Source of the DNA: Desulfatitalea tepidiphila
GTDB lineage: Bacteria; Desulfobacterota; Desulfobacteria; Desulfobacterales; Desulfosarcinaceae
Reading direction: 5' to 3'
DNA length: 64,000 bases
Assembly (NCBI RefSeq): GCF_001293685.1
Contig: NZ_BCAG01000001.1
Coordinates: forward strand, 434,001-498,000
The notes beneath the pieces are model-generated. The model worked only from the letters and a program-made list of their open reading frames with translations, searched no databases and was not told where the DNA came from. Shown here one piece after another: positions 43,395 through 52,216 of the stretch. Positions within the stretch are counted from its first letter, which is position 1, and every line of letters begins with the position of its first letter. The position numbers and the translations under genes were made by a program.

Positions 43395-44728
43395 GCGTCG
43401 GTTCTCAACTGGAATATCAACAGGTCCGCCGAACCGGCATGAGGCAGAATCATGCGGGGAAAAAATCCCAGGGCGATCAGTCCGGGAGTGAAACCCGCCT
43501 GCCAGGGTTGCCCCAGATCCATCTCGAACAAGATCGTCGCCATGGCTTCCCGGCGCAGCAGTTCCACATGGGCGGCCATATTCTTCGCCTTGTCCTCACC
43601 GGGCCAGATCGGCCGCAAGGTGGCGACGGCGAGGCGCCGGTCGATTTCGGCGCTGAGGACCGAGAACGGTTCATCGGCCTCGCCGTCCGAACCGGCTGTC
43701 TGGATATCCCGTGGGAACACGAGGCGCCGATATTCGCTTTGCAGAAAACCGACCACAACGGGATGGGCCCACACCACTTCCCCCGTCTCCTCGACCATCA
43801 TTCTGAACCGGGCGCGGGCCGGACTGCTGACATCACCTGAGATGTCGTTCTGTTTTGGCTCCAGCGCTTCCAGGTACCCTTCGGGAAGATCGGGCGTGGG
43901 CATGCGGTTGATCAGGGCCAGCGCCGACGTCCGCGCCACATGCCCGATACACCTGTCCATGAGGTCGCGGGCCATTTGCGGGTCGCCGTGTTCCTGAAAA
44001 ATATAGGGGCCGAAAAGTTCGACGGTCTTGCGCCCTTCCCATCGCCAGGCGATCCCGCCGCCCAGTTCGCCGGCAGGACCCTTGGCGGTTACAATCTGGT
44101 AGTCTCCGCCAGCCGCCATATCCACCACCTTGCCTGGATAGCGAAAATCCAATGGGAAAAGGGCATCCGGATAGCATTGGGTTACCAGGCGAAGGAACCA
44201 TTTGACATGGGCCGCATCCGCGGCCTGCAAGGTGTACTGGCTCAACTTTCCGGGCGTCGGCGACTGAGTGTCCCTTTTGATCTCCGGATACGGCAACTCT
44301 TTGACCAGGGTGAGCACCAGGTGTTGGCCGGCCGACCGGGTGATGTGGAACCGGTCGGTCATGCGCGAGGCGATCAGCAGCCCCATCTGATCGAGGCCGG
44401 CGTCATCCTCGGCATTCACCGTTGCGGTCATGTTGAAGGCATGCAGCTGCAACTGCCGCACCGGCAGAGATATCTTCGTCTCGATGAAACAGCTTCCGGC
44501 CGAACAGCGGATGTCGACATCCTGCTCGGATTGGGCCATCCGGGCAAGATAGGCGATGATCTCTTCGGTGGCCAGGGAGAGCGCATCGGCGCCATCCTCA
44601 TCGAGCCCCAGACCCTGGGCCGCCTGGTTCACGAATGCGGCCGAAAGGGGAATGAACGCCTCGGCGACCGGCATTTTCATCACAATCGATCGGTTTTCTT
44701 TTTTTGGCGTCATGGTGTCCATTGCCAT
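43391..44728 (-). CDS. HATPase (RsbW-like) N-terminal domain fused to GNAT-like acyltransferase
   Basis: A 445-aa protein. Residues 20-145 resemble an RsbW/HATPase_c_2 domain: LSLATEEIIAYLARMAQ (the usual Asn of the N-box is Tyr here) and DDAGLDQMGLLIASRM. Residues 165-445 resemble a GNAT-type acyltransferase (GGGIAWRWEGRKTVELFG, FEMDLGQPWQAGFTPGLIALGFFP) and align in pattern with the separate protein at 46725-47762. It is the first gene of a six-gene overlapping operon that ends with a STAS gene. Altered ATP-site residues suggest binding without kinase activity. The start could be 44728 or 44713; no clear ribosome site decides. Confidence 0.75.
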   Translation of the reverse strand: MAMDTMTPKKENRSIVMKMPVAEAFIPLSAAFVNQAAQGLGLDEDGADALSLATEEIIAYLARMAQSEQDVDIRCSAGSCFIETKISLPVRQLQLHAFNMTATVNAEDDAGLDQMGLLIASRMTDRFHITRSAGQHLVLTLVKELPYPEIKRDTQSPTPGKLSQYTLQAADAAHVKWFLRLVTQCYPDALFPLDFRYPGKVVDMAAGGDYQIVTAKGPAGELGGGIAWRWEGRKTVELFGPYIFQEHGDPQMARDLMDRCIGHVARTSALALINRMPTPDLPEGYLEALEPKQNDISGDVSSPARARFRMMVEETGEVVWAHPVVVGFLQSEYRRLVFPRDIQTAGSDGEADEPFSVLSAEIDRRLAVATLRPIWPGEDKAKNMAAHVELLRREAMATILFEMDLGQPWQAGFTPGLIALGFFPRMILPHAGSADLLIFQLRTDA

Positions 44729-44972
44729 GTTATCGGTTGGAAGGCCCGCGAAGTTTACTTCAAAAATGACCCAAGGACGCTAAAAATAGCGCACCGGTTA
44801 AAGATTTCCCGGTCAAAGCCAATAAGATAGTGTCCACCCGCATCACCCGCAGCCCGATGGTCTTGCGGTCGGTCATCCGGCAACGATTAAGGAAACCGGT
44901 AGCATCGGCGGGCGGTCTCGACATCCGGATCACCCATTTGATATGTCTTTAGCAAGAGGTTGGAGGTTCACC
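44729..44972. promoter_or_regulatory. Divergent promoter region of the two unusual operons
   Basis: This 244-bp region separates the minus-strand HATPase-GNAT operon from the plus-strand ligase operon. It contains CGCTA-AAAA-TAGCG near 44778 and GGAGG at 44962-44966 before ATG 44973. A shared regulator would act here; no site can be named. Confidence 0.5.
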
Positions 44973-46469
44973 ATGATCGAAAACGCGGCCGTCGCATTAC
45001 TCGCGCCCAACCTGGAGCGACACCCGGACAAGATCGCCTATTTCTGTGGCGCGCAATCGATCACCTACCGCGAGCTGGATTCGGCGTGCCGCCGATTCGC
45101 GTTTGGGTTGCAGCAGCGCGGCATCCACCCCGGCGAACGGGTCTTGATCGTCTTGCCGGATGTGCCGGCTTTTCCCATCGCCTTTTTAGGATCCATCATG
45201 GCCGGCGTGGTGGCCATCGCTGCCGGAACGACCCTCTCGGAGGCTGATGTGGCCTACATCCTGAAGGACAGTGGCGCCCGTCTGCTGATCACCCATCCGG
45301 CGCTGTCCGCGCCGCGAGCCGCCGCCAGCGGCAAGGTGGATGAGATCCTCTGCGAACCCGAGGGCGGCCTGGCCGCATCCGGATCCGAGCCGGCGGCCGA
45401 TTGGCAGCCTTACGCGCCCGCGGCCGAGGATTTCGCCTTCATGCTCTACAGCTCCGGTTCCACGGGTCAGCCCAAAGGCATTCCCCACCGTCACCCGGAC
45501 CTGATGGCGCCGTCCCGCCGGGTGGGCGAGGAGATATTGGGCCTCCGCGCCCAGGACGTGATCTTTTCGGCCAGCAAATTGTCTTTCGCGTATGGATTGA
45601 TCAACAGCCTGGTCTATCCGCTGTTTTTCGGCGCATCGGCCGTTCTTCACCCGGGAAAGCCCGATCCGGCCGAGATTCTGAGGATTATCGAACAGCATCG
45701 GCCGACGGTCTTTTTTTCGGTTCCCACCATCTACATGCAATTGATCCTCTCGTGCGGGGCCGATCAGATGAAGTTCCCCATGCGGCTCTGCTGTTCGGCC
45801 GGCGAGGCCTTGCCGGAATCCATTTTCGAAGAGTGGCGACGGCTCACCGGCCTGGAGCTGATCGATGGGATCGGTTCCACCGAGGCGTGCTGTATCTATA
45901 TTTGCAATCGACCCGGACGGGCGCGGCCCGGATCGACCGGGCAGATCGTCCCCGGCTTCAGCATCCGTATCGTGGACGACGATCTCAACGATGTGCCGCC
46001 GGGCGTGGAAGGGCATCTGTTGATCAAGGGGGACACCCTGGCCCCCTTTTATTGGAACCGGCCCGAAAAGAGCGCGGCGACCATGTTGCCGGACGGTTAT
46101 GTGCGCACCGGAGATGTTTTCGTGGAGCAGGACGGGTATTATTACTACCGCGGCCGCAGCGACGACATGATCAAGGCCGGCGGGCAATGGATTTCGCCGG
46201 TACGTGTGGAGGATGCGCTGCACAGGCATCCGGCCGTAGCCGAATGCGGCGTCGCCGCGATATCGGTCGGCGGACTGGCCAAGCCGGGCGCTTTCGTATT
46301 GCTCGCACCCGGTGTGCGGCCAGGGGCCGGATTGACCCGCGAACTGCGCGATCACATGCTCGATCTGCTCCCGGAGTATATGTGCCCGGCGCGCTTCATT
46401 TTTGTCGAAGATCTGCCGCGCACGGCTACGGGAAAGGTGAAACGATTCGAACTCAGAAAAGCAATCTAA
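44973..46469 (+). CDS. Acyl/aryl-AMP ligase, benzoate-CoA-ligase-like
   Basis: A 498-aa adenylate-forming enzyme: FMLYSSGSTGQPKGIPHRH (about residue 152), DGIGSTEACCIYIC (about 300), VRTGDVFVEQ and hinge motif GRSDDMIKAGGQWISPVRVE, with the catalytic Lys in RTATGKVKRFEL. Closest in style to benzoate-CoA ligases. The next gene is a carrier protein, so it may load an acyl or aryl group onto the carrier rather than onto CoA. GGAGG gives start 44973; the open frame from 44943 lacks a site. Confidence 0.87.
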   Translation: MIENAAVALLAPNLERHPDKIAYFCGAQSITYRELDSACRRFAFGLQQRGIHPGERVLIVLPDVPAFPIAFLGSIMAGVVAIAAGTTLSEADVAYILKDSGARLLITHPALSAPRAAASGKVDEILCEPEGGLAASGSEPAADWQPYAPAAEDFAFMLYSSGSTGQPKGIPHRHPDLMAPSRRVGEEILGLRAQDVIFSASKLSFAYGLINSLVYPLFFGASAVLHPGKPDPAEILRIIEQHRPTVFFSVPTIYMQLILSCGADQMKFPMRLCCSAGEALPESIFEEWRRLTGLELIDGIGSTEACCIYICNRPGRARPGSTGQIVPGFSIRIVDDDLNDVPPGVEGHLLIKGDTLAPFYWNRPEKSAATMLPDGYVRTGDVFVEQDGYYYYRGRSDDMIKAGGQWISPVRVEDALHRHPAVAECGVAAISVGGLAKPGAFVLLAPGVRPGAGLTRELRDHMLDLLPEYMCPARFIFVEDLPRTATGKVKRFELRKAI

Positions 46470-46489
46470 TGGAAAGGACGACATTTGCC

Positions 46490-46723
46490 ATGGTTACGGT
46501 TGAGGAATTGAAACGGATCATGTGCCATGCCGGCGTCGAGCGATCCATCGTCGACGCGATGGACCCGGCCAAACCCCTCTTGTTGCAGGGCATGGATTCC
46601 ATCGATTATCCGGTATTCGCATTGGCCGTGGAAGAGAAGTTCCGGGTGCGGATATCGGACCGCGATGCCCTGCAATTAAAGACACTCGACGATTTCAAGC
46701 GCTTTATCGAAGGGAACCGGTGA
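46490..46723 (+). CDS. Acyl carrier protein-like (phosphopantetheine attachment) protein
   Basis: A 77-aa carrier (84 aa if the ATG at 46469, overlapping the ligase TAA, is used). The phosphopantetheine motif is LLLQGMDSIDYPVFALAVEE, with Ser in DSID the likely attachment site, followed by a typical helix (FRVRISDRDALQLKTLDDFKRFIE). AAAGGA at 46473-46478 favours 46490. It lies between the AMP ligase and the GNAT-like gene, 1 nt from the latter, so it probably carries the activated acyl group between them. Confidence 0.85.
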   Translation: MVTVEELKRIMCHAGVERSIVDAMDPAKPLLLQGMDSIDYPVFALAVEEKFRVRISDRDALQLKTLDDFKRFIEGNR

Positions 46724-46724
46724 T

Positions 46725-47762
46725 ATGGACAGACCAGAGGCCCTTGAATGGCTGGCCGATGAGCGTCACGAGATTCCGGCAGGACAGGAATTCAAAGCCG
46801 GCCTTTTCGAACCGGCCGATGCGCCGGGTATTGCGCGGCTGTTTTACGCCGTTTATGGCGACGGCTATCCCATCGACACCTTCTACATCCCCGATCGCCT
46901 GATCGCGCAGCATCGCACGGGCGAGTTGCACAGTGCCGTGGCCCGCGCACCGCGCGGCGACATCGTGGCCCATGCCGCTCTCTTTCGCAGTTCGGCGCCC
47001 AACCCCCATCTCTACGAATCCGGCCTGGGATTGACGCTGCCGGCCTATCGCACCACCATGGCCTTTTACCGGGCCTATCAACTCACCATGAAACTGGTCG
47101 GCCGAGATGGCGTCGATGGGATTTTCGGTGAAGCGGTGTGCAACCACACCACTACGCAGAAACTGTCCAAAACCAGCCGGTGCATCGAGACCGGGCTGGA
47201 GCCTGCCCTGATGCCCGCCGAGGCGTATGAGACCGAACAGAGCGCCCAGGGCCGCGTCGGGTGTATGCTTTTTGCCCGGGTGGTCAATGACGATCGCAAG
47301 GTGCTCTATGTGCCTGAGGGGTATCGAGAGCAGCTGGCTTTTATGTTAGATGGATTGAACCTGGACCGCGAACTGCTGCCCTCGCACCTCGGCCTTCCGG
47401 GCGACGACGGCGCCATTCAGGTGACCCGCTTCGATTTTGCCCAGGTGGCCCGCTGCATCGTCGCCGCGCCGGGACGCGGACTCTCCGCTCGGTTCAGGGA
47501 TCTGGAAGAAGAGATGCGGCGGTTCAATTTTGCGCTGATCCAAGTCTACGTGGATTTGGGCCAGCCCTGGGCGGGTGCGATGGTCGCCCTGCTGCGGGAG
47601 TTGGGGTATCGCCTGGGAGGATTTTTACCGATCTGGTTCGGCAGTGACGGGTTGTTGATGCAGAAGCATTTCGTGGATCCCGATCTGGACGGTCTCGAGA
47701 TTCTCTCCGACCGGGGCCGTCGTTTGGTCGAGATGATCCGCGAGGATATGCAAAGGGGTTAA
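46725..47762 (+). CDS. GNAT-like acyltransferase, paralogue of the HATPase-GNAT fusion C-terminus
   Basis: A 345-aa protein with a GNAT-like opening (AGLFEPADAPGIARLFYAVY, about residues 24-45) and later VYVDLGQPWAGAMVALLREL, parallel to FEMDLGQPWQAGFTPGLIAL in the protein at 43391. It lacks the N-terminal HATPase domain. Directly after the ligase and carrier protein, it likely transfers the carrier-bound acyl group to an amine or hydroxyl acceptor (inference). Residues needed for acyl-CoA binding are not obvious, consistent with a carrier-protein donor. Confidence 0.75.
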   Translation: MDRPEALEWLADERHEIPAGQEFKAGLFEPADAPGIARLFYAVYGDGYPIDTFYIPDRLIAQHRTGELHSAVARAPRGDIVAHAALFRSSAPNPHLYESGLGLTLPAYRTTMAFYRAYQLTMKLVGRDGVDGIFGEAVCNHTTTQKLSKTSRCIETGLEPALMPAEAYETEQSAQGRVGCMLFARVVNDDRKVLYVPEGYREQLAFMLDGLNLDRELLPSHLGLPGDDGAIQVTRFDFAQVARCIVAAPGRGLSARFRDLEEEMRRFNFALIQVYVDLGQPWAGAMVALLRELGYRLGGFLPIWFGSDGLLMQKHFVDPDLDGLEILSDRGRRLVEMIREDMQRG

Positions 47763-47791
47763 AAAAAGGCCCTCCCCAGAAGGAGAGGGCC
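47761..47791 (-). terminator. Rho-independent terminator of the thiolase transcript
   Basis: On the minus strand the hairpin GGCCCTC ... GAGGGCC (47791 to 47768) is followed by a run of seven U (complement of 47761-47767). It ends the minus-strand acyl-CoA operon and overlaps the last codons of the plus-strand GNAT-like gene. Confidence 0.85.
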
Positions 47792-47831
47792 TGAGAACAA
47801 CGGTGTTTCAACACAGAAGACGTACAGAAAC

Positions 47832-49040
47832 TTATCGCTGCAGGTTCTCGATCACGGTGGCCACGCCCAGCCCGCCGCCGCAGCAGGAGCTGAAGAAACC
47901 GTAACGACCCTTGCGGCGGATCAACTCGCGCATGGCGAACATGCAGACGCGGGCGCCCGATGCTCCGTTGGGGTGGCCGAAGGCGATGGCGCCGCCCAGG
48001 GGGTTCCATTTGTCCATATCGACCTTGTCGCCGGTCTGCTTTTCCAGTTCCTTGATGACCGCCAGGTTCTGGACGGCAAAGGCCTCGTTGCACTCCATGA
48101 TGTCCATCTGGGAGAGTTTCAAGCCGGCGCGTTTCAGGGCCAGGGGAATCGCGTAGGCCGGTCCGATACCCATGATCTTGGGATCCACGCCGTAGTCGCC
48201 GCCGGCCAGCCATTTGGCCATGGGGGTGTAGCCCAGCTCTTTGGCCTTTTCGGCGGTCATCATCAGCACCATGGCGCCACCGTCGTTGCGGCCCGAGGCG
48301 TTGCCCGCAGTCACGGTGCCGTCCTTGGTGAAAGCCGGGGGCAATTTGGCCAGGCCTTCCAGGGTGGTGTCGGGACGGCAGTGTTCGTCGACTTTGAAGA
48401 CGACTTCCGGGGTCTTGCGCGTGGCGGGGAAGACGACCGGCACGATCTCTTCGTCAAACCAGCCGGACTCCATGGCTTTCTTGGCGCGCATCTGGCTGTT
48501 GTAGGCGAATTGATCCGACGCTTCGCGGGAAATATTGTACATCTTCTGCAGGTTCTCGGCGGTCAGCCCCATGCCGATGGCTTCTTCTTTCACCGGTGAC
48601 AGGGTGGTGTTCAAAGGCATGGGCGGAATCAGCTTGTAGGGAGGGGTCGACATGGAAAACTTCACCGGGATCTGGCTGTAGGCCTCGCTGCCGCCGGCGA
48701 TGACGATGTCGGCGTGGCCGCAGAGAATTTTCCAGGCCGAATGGTTGATCGAATCGATGGCCGAACCGCACTGCATCTCCACGTAGGAGGCCGAGGTTTC
48801 ATAGGGCAGGCCCGCATCCAGTGACGCCCAGCGGGCCGGGTTGACGGCCACCGAGCAATGGGCGGCGATGCCCATTATCACGCAATCCACCTTGGCTTTT
48901 TCCATGATCTTGGTTTTTTCCAGCAGTCCCTTGATGGCGATGCTGGCCAGTTTCGAGGCCGGGATGTCGCGCAGCGTCCCGCCCATACGTCCGAACGCGG
49001 TGCGAACCGCATCCACAAATACGACTTCTCTTTCTGCCAT
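47832..49040 (-). CDS. Acetyl-CoA C-acetyltransferase (thiolase)
   Basis: A 402-aa thiolase. The nucleophilic Cys is in VEMQCGSAIDS (about residue 88), the catalytic His in FGHPNGASGAR (about 350), and the second Cys in SSCCGGGLGVA near 386. It cleaves 3-ketoacyl-CoA or condenses acetyl-CoA. The gene is last in the acyl-CoA cluster, 70 nt after the ligase gene, with GGAG before ATG 49040. The cluster context favours a degradative role. Confidence 0.93.
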   Translation of the reverse strand: MAEREVVFVDAVRTAFGRMGGTLRDIPASKLASIAIKGLLEKTKIMEKAKVDCVIMGIAAHCSVAVNPARWASLDAGLPYETSASYVEMQCGSAIDSINHSAWKILCGHADIVIAGGSEAYSQIPVKFSMSTPPYKLIPPMPLNTTLSPVKEEAIGMGLTAENLQKMYNISREASDQFAYNSQMRAKKAMESGWFDEEIVPVVFPATRKTPEVVFKVDEHCRPDTTLEGLAKLPPAFTKDGTVTAGNASGRNDGGAMVLMMTAEKAKELGYTPMAKWLAGGDYGVDPKIMGIGPAYAIPLALKRAGLKLSQMDIMECNEAFAVQNLAVIKELEKQTGDKVDMDKWNPLGGAIAFGHPNGASGARVCMFAMRELIRRKGRYGFFSSCCGGGLGVATVIENLQR

Positions 49041-49110
49041 GTTTTTCTCCTTTTAATCGATTTAATCGATTCGTTAAAATGAAATCCCGCTCTAATGACC
49101 GGGGGATTCC

Positions 49111-50778
49111 CTATTTCTTCATCTTTTTCTCTTCTTCGGCCCGCAGCACCTTGCGCAGCACCTTGCCGACCGCGGACTTGGGAATATCGTTCCTGAACTC
49201 GACCATCTTGGGCCGTTTGTAGGGCGCCAGCTTGTCTTTGCAGAACTCGATGATCTCTTCTTCGGTAGCGGTCTCTCCGGGTTTCAGGGTGACGAACACC
49301 TTGATCGTTTCGCCGCGATACTCGTCCGGTATGCCGATGGCCACCGCTTCGGCGACCTTGGGATGCCGGAAGAGGACTTCGTCGATCTCCCGCGGGTAGA
49401 TGTTGTACCCGCTGGCGATGATCATGTCCTTGGTGCGGTCCACGATGAAAAGATACCCGTCTTCGTCCTGAACGGCCACGTCGCCGGTGTAGAGCCAGCC
49501 GTCCTTGAGCTGGTTGGCGGTCTCCTCGGGATTGTTCCAGTAGCCCTGCATCACCTGGGGTCCCTTGATGATCAGTTCGCCCGGTTCGCCCCGCTTGACT
49601 TCGGTGACCCCGTCGTTGGGATCGACCAGCTTGACCTCGGTATCGGGGAAGGGAACGCCGATGCTGCCTTCTTTTTTCAGCCCCATGTTGGGGTTGGCGA
49701 CGCCCACCGAAGTGGTTTCACTCATGCCCCATCCTTCGCTGAACGACACGCCCAGGTCCTTGGCCCGCTCGATCAATTTGACCGGGCAGGGGGCGCCGCC
49801 GCTGTTGAGCAGGCCGAATTTTTTGCCCAGCCCGATCTCTTCGGCTCTGGGATGGTTGAGAATCGCATTGATCATGGTCGGCACGGCCGGGAAGAATTGG
49901 ATGCGGTCGATGCCGGCCAGAAGATTCATCACCTCTTCGATGTCGAAACGCGGAACCAGGATCTGGGTGGCGCAGTTGAACATGCCCCAGTTCAAAACGA
50001 TGATATCGCCATAGACATGGAAGAAGGGCAGCATGGCCAGGACGTTGCGTTTTTCCGGCGGGGTCTTGTCGTTGAGGAACGAGCCCCACATGCTGGCCTG
50101 AACGGTGGCGGCGATGATGTTGCCATGGGTGAGCACGGCGCCCTTGGGAATACCGGTGGTGCCGCCGGTGAATTGAATCAGGGCCGGATCGCTGGAGACG
50201 ACGGGCACTCGCGCGGGCTTGGTGTCGGTGCTGCCGGCCAGAAGTTCGGAGAAGTGGTGCCAGCCTTCGGGCAGATCCATGTCCTTGGCGGTGCTCACAC
50301 CAAAACCTTCGATATAGTCGGTCACCCGGGTGACGATCATTTTGGAGATATTCACCTCGGCGGCCAGGGCCTTGATGTTGGCCATCACCATATCGAAGGT
50401 GAACATGGCGGTCGTACCGGTGTTCTTGTTGATAGCGATGAGTTCCTGGGCCGTGTACATGGGGTTGAGATTGACCACGATGGCGCCCACGGCCATGGTG
50501 GCATAGTAGGCGATGGCGTATTGGGGGCAGTTGGGCAGATGGACGGCGACGCGATCCCCCTTTTTGATGCCGAGTTTGGTCAAAGCGTTGGCCATGCGCA
50601 GAACCTGTTCGCGCACCTGCCAGAAGGTCAGCTCGGTGCCGTAGAGATTGAACGCCGCCTTGTTGGGAAAGATGCTGGCCGCCAGGTTGACCAACTCATG
50701 GACCGGAATGTTGGGATAGCGGATGGATGTGGGGATATTAAAGTCGTAATTTTTGTGCCAGAACTTCTCTTCCATCAT
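49111..50778 (-). CDS. Long-chain fatty acid-CoA ligase
   Basis: A 555-aa AMP-binding enzyme: [20 protein letters not shown] (P-loop, about residue 192), [34 protein letters not shown] (in parts) and [11 protein letters not shown] with the catalytic Lys near the C-terminus. The FadD-type family makes acyl-CoA from fatty acids. AAAGGAG precedes ATG 50778. It is upstream of the thiolase in the same direction. Confidence 0.93.
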   Translation of the reverse strand: MMEEKFWHKNYDFNIPTSIRYPNIPVHELVNLAASIFPNKAAFNLYGTELTFWQVREQVLRMANALTKLGIKKGDRVAVHLPNCPQYAIAYYATMAVGAIVVNLNPMYTAQELIAINKNTGTTAMFTFDMVMANIKALAAEVNISKMIVTRVTDYIEGFGVSTAKDMDLPEGWHHFSELLAGSTDTKPARVPVVSSDPALIQFTGGTTGIPKGAVLTHGNIIAATVQASMWGSFLNDKTPPEKRNVLAMLPFFHVYGDIIVLNWGMFNCATQILVPRFDIEEVMNLLAGIDRIQFFPAVPTMINAILNHPRAEEIGLGKKFGLLNSGGAPCPVKLIERAKDLGVSFSEGWGMSETTSVGVANPNMGLKKEGSIGVPFPDTEVKLVDPNDGVTEVKRGEPGELIIKGPQVMQGYWNNPEETANQLKDGWLYTGDVAVQDEDGYLFIVDRTKDMIIASGYNIYPREIDEVLFRHPKVAEAVAIGIPDEYRGETIKVFVTLKPGETATEEEIIEFCKDKLAPYKRPKMVEFRNDIPKSAVGKVLRKVLRAEEEKKMKK

Positions 50779-50930
50779 GTTGTCTCCTTTAATGCCCTAT
50801 AGTGATTGTATCGACTCCTGCTCAGTCCAGTACGGGCCTATCTTTGCTGTAACAAAGAACGCCGAAGTCCACCTGTGGTTGGTCCGATTAAAGGTTGGTT
50901 GAACTCGTTTTTATTTCTATTACAATAGGT

Positions 50931-50965
50931 TGCATGGTGCTCAAGGCCTGGTCGGCCACCATGCA
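50931..50965. promoter_or_regulatory. Extended inverted repeat upstream of the acyl-CoA ligase gene
   Basis: TGCATGGTG (50931-50939) pairs with CACCATGCA (50957-50965), with GGCC/GGCC inside. It is about 150 bp before the minus-strand ligase start and beyond the stop of the winged-helix ferredoxin gene, so it could be a terminator hairpin or a regulator site. It has no U-tract. Confidence 0.45.
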
Positions 50966-51056
50966 AACTGTCAAGTTGTTCCATTTTTTTACGATCTTCG
51001 CCATACGCTAGTTGGGCGTTAAATGCAACTTCGCGTGCGGCTCCCCTCGGATAGTT

Positions 51057-52148
51057 CTATTCCCCTACCATCGATAGGGGAACCAGAGAGGTGCCCCTGA
51101 GCTTGGCCGTTCGGGTCATCAATTTCCTGCCGCTGGCCGGCGGCTTGGACTGCTTATCTTCGGGTTTGAGTTCCAATTGTGCGGCTTCAGTGGGGCAGGT
51201 CGTGACGCAAAGCCCGCATCCGATGCAGCGGTCTTGATTCACCACGGCAATCCCATCCACCATGTCGATGGCGGCCATCTGGCAACGGTCCAGACACGTT
51301 TCGCAACCGGTACACAGTTCCGGGTTCACGTGCGCCCAGTAGTCGTTGAAGACCGCCTCGGCCGGCTTGGGCAGTTTGTTGAGCGTTCGCAGGACGCCGC
51401 AGCAATCGCCGCAGCAGTTGCACATGCCGCCCGGATTGATCATGTTGGCCGGTTGGTTGACCAGGCCCGCCGCTTCGCACCGGTCGAGCACCTCGAGGGC
51501 CTCTTGCTGGGTGATGTAGCGTCCCAGCTTGTTGTCCACATAATAGTCGGCATGCGAACCGAACGAGAGACACACCTCTTTGGGTTTGCCGCACCCCTTG
51601 TCCAGCAACTCTTGCTGTACCCGGCAGATGCAATCGGACAGGGCGATGGTCTCTTTGGTTTTGATGATCTCACGGGCCTGGGCATAAGGTGACACCGGAT
51701 GGCTCACCGTGATGGATTTGTGTACCGGAATGGTGCGCAGGGGCAGAATGTTTTTTCCCGGCGTAAAGTCGAGCAGCCCCTCTTCGAGGTAGGCTTCCAT
51801 CATTTCGGCCAGTTCTCGGTCCATGTTCTTGAGCTGGAACTCATACGAACCGATGACAAACGCCACGGCTGCATAACGCACGTCACCATTCTTGCGTTGA
51901 CGGAAGATCAGTCCCCTGGCAGCCATGCGCTCGAGCAGTGCGCTCACCGCTTCCGGTGCCCGGCCGGTGCGTTCGGCCACGGCTTGGGGGGCCTCGAGCA
52001 TCATGGTCATGTCGAGATACATGGCCGCTTCCTCCGGGGTGAAGAGCTTTTGTAGGATCTTCAGCTCGATGCCCGAAGCGGTTTTGGGAAAGCCTACCGA
52101 ATACTGGTCCAACTGCTCGCGTAACTTGATATAGATAGAATCTGTCAT
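51057..52148 (-). CDS. Winged-helix and 4Fe-4S ferredoxin-domain protein
   Basis: A 363-aa protein. The N-terminal half (residues 20-95) is helix-turn-helix-like (MTMMLEAPQAVAERTGRAPEA, then a wing GLIFRQRKNGDVRYA). A middle part has cysteines CICRVQQELLDKGC and a CNCCGDCCGVLRTL group. Two ferredoxin clusters follow: CTGCETCLDRCQMAAI and CIGCGLCVTTCPTEA. Similar proteins in sulfate reducers are called 4Fe-4S ferredoxin or MarR-like Fe-S proteins. It could be a redox-sensing regulator or an electron carrier of the acyl-CoA pathway. Start ATG 52148; upstream extension enters the family-B repeat. Confidence 0.78.
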   Translation of the reverse strand: MTDSIYIKLREQLDQYSVGFPKTASGIELKILQKLFTPEEAAMYLDMTMMLEAPQAVAERTGRAPEAVSALLERMAARGLIFRQRKNGDVRYAAVAFVIGSYEFQLKNMDRELAEMMEAYLEEGLLDFTPGKNILPLRTIPVHKSITVSHPVSPYAQAREIIKTKETIALSDCICRVQQELLDKGCGKPKEVCLSFGSHADYYVDNKLGRYITQQEALEVLDRCEAAGLVNQPANMINPGGMCNCCGDCCGVLRTLNKLPKPAEAVFNDYWAHVNPELCTGCETCLDRCQMAAIDMVDGIAVVNQDRCIGCGLCVTTCPTEAAQLELKPEDKQSKPPASGRKLMTRTAKLRGTSLVPLSMVGE

Positions 52149-52173
52149 GGTTTTCTTCCCCTCCGCGGGAGAT

Positions 52174-52216
52174 CCAACGCCGATATCGGGCCGATTGGCC
52201 ATTTGTGGATGGGCAC
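52174..52216 (-). repeat. Family B half-element (B3)
   Basis: CCAACGCCGATATCGGGCCG through GGATGGGCAC matches one arm of the family-B element (terminal repeat plus adjacent interior). Its last base is the first base of the stop codon complement of the nitronate monooxygenase-family gene, so the repeat edge coincides with that gene's end. Only half of the element is present. Confidence 0.75.
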
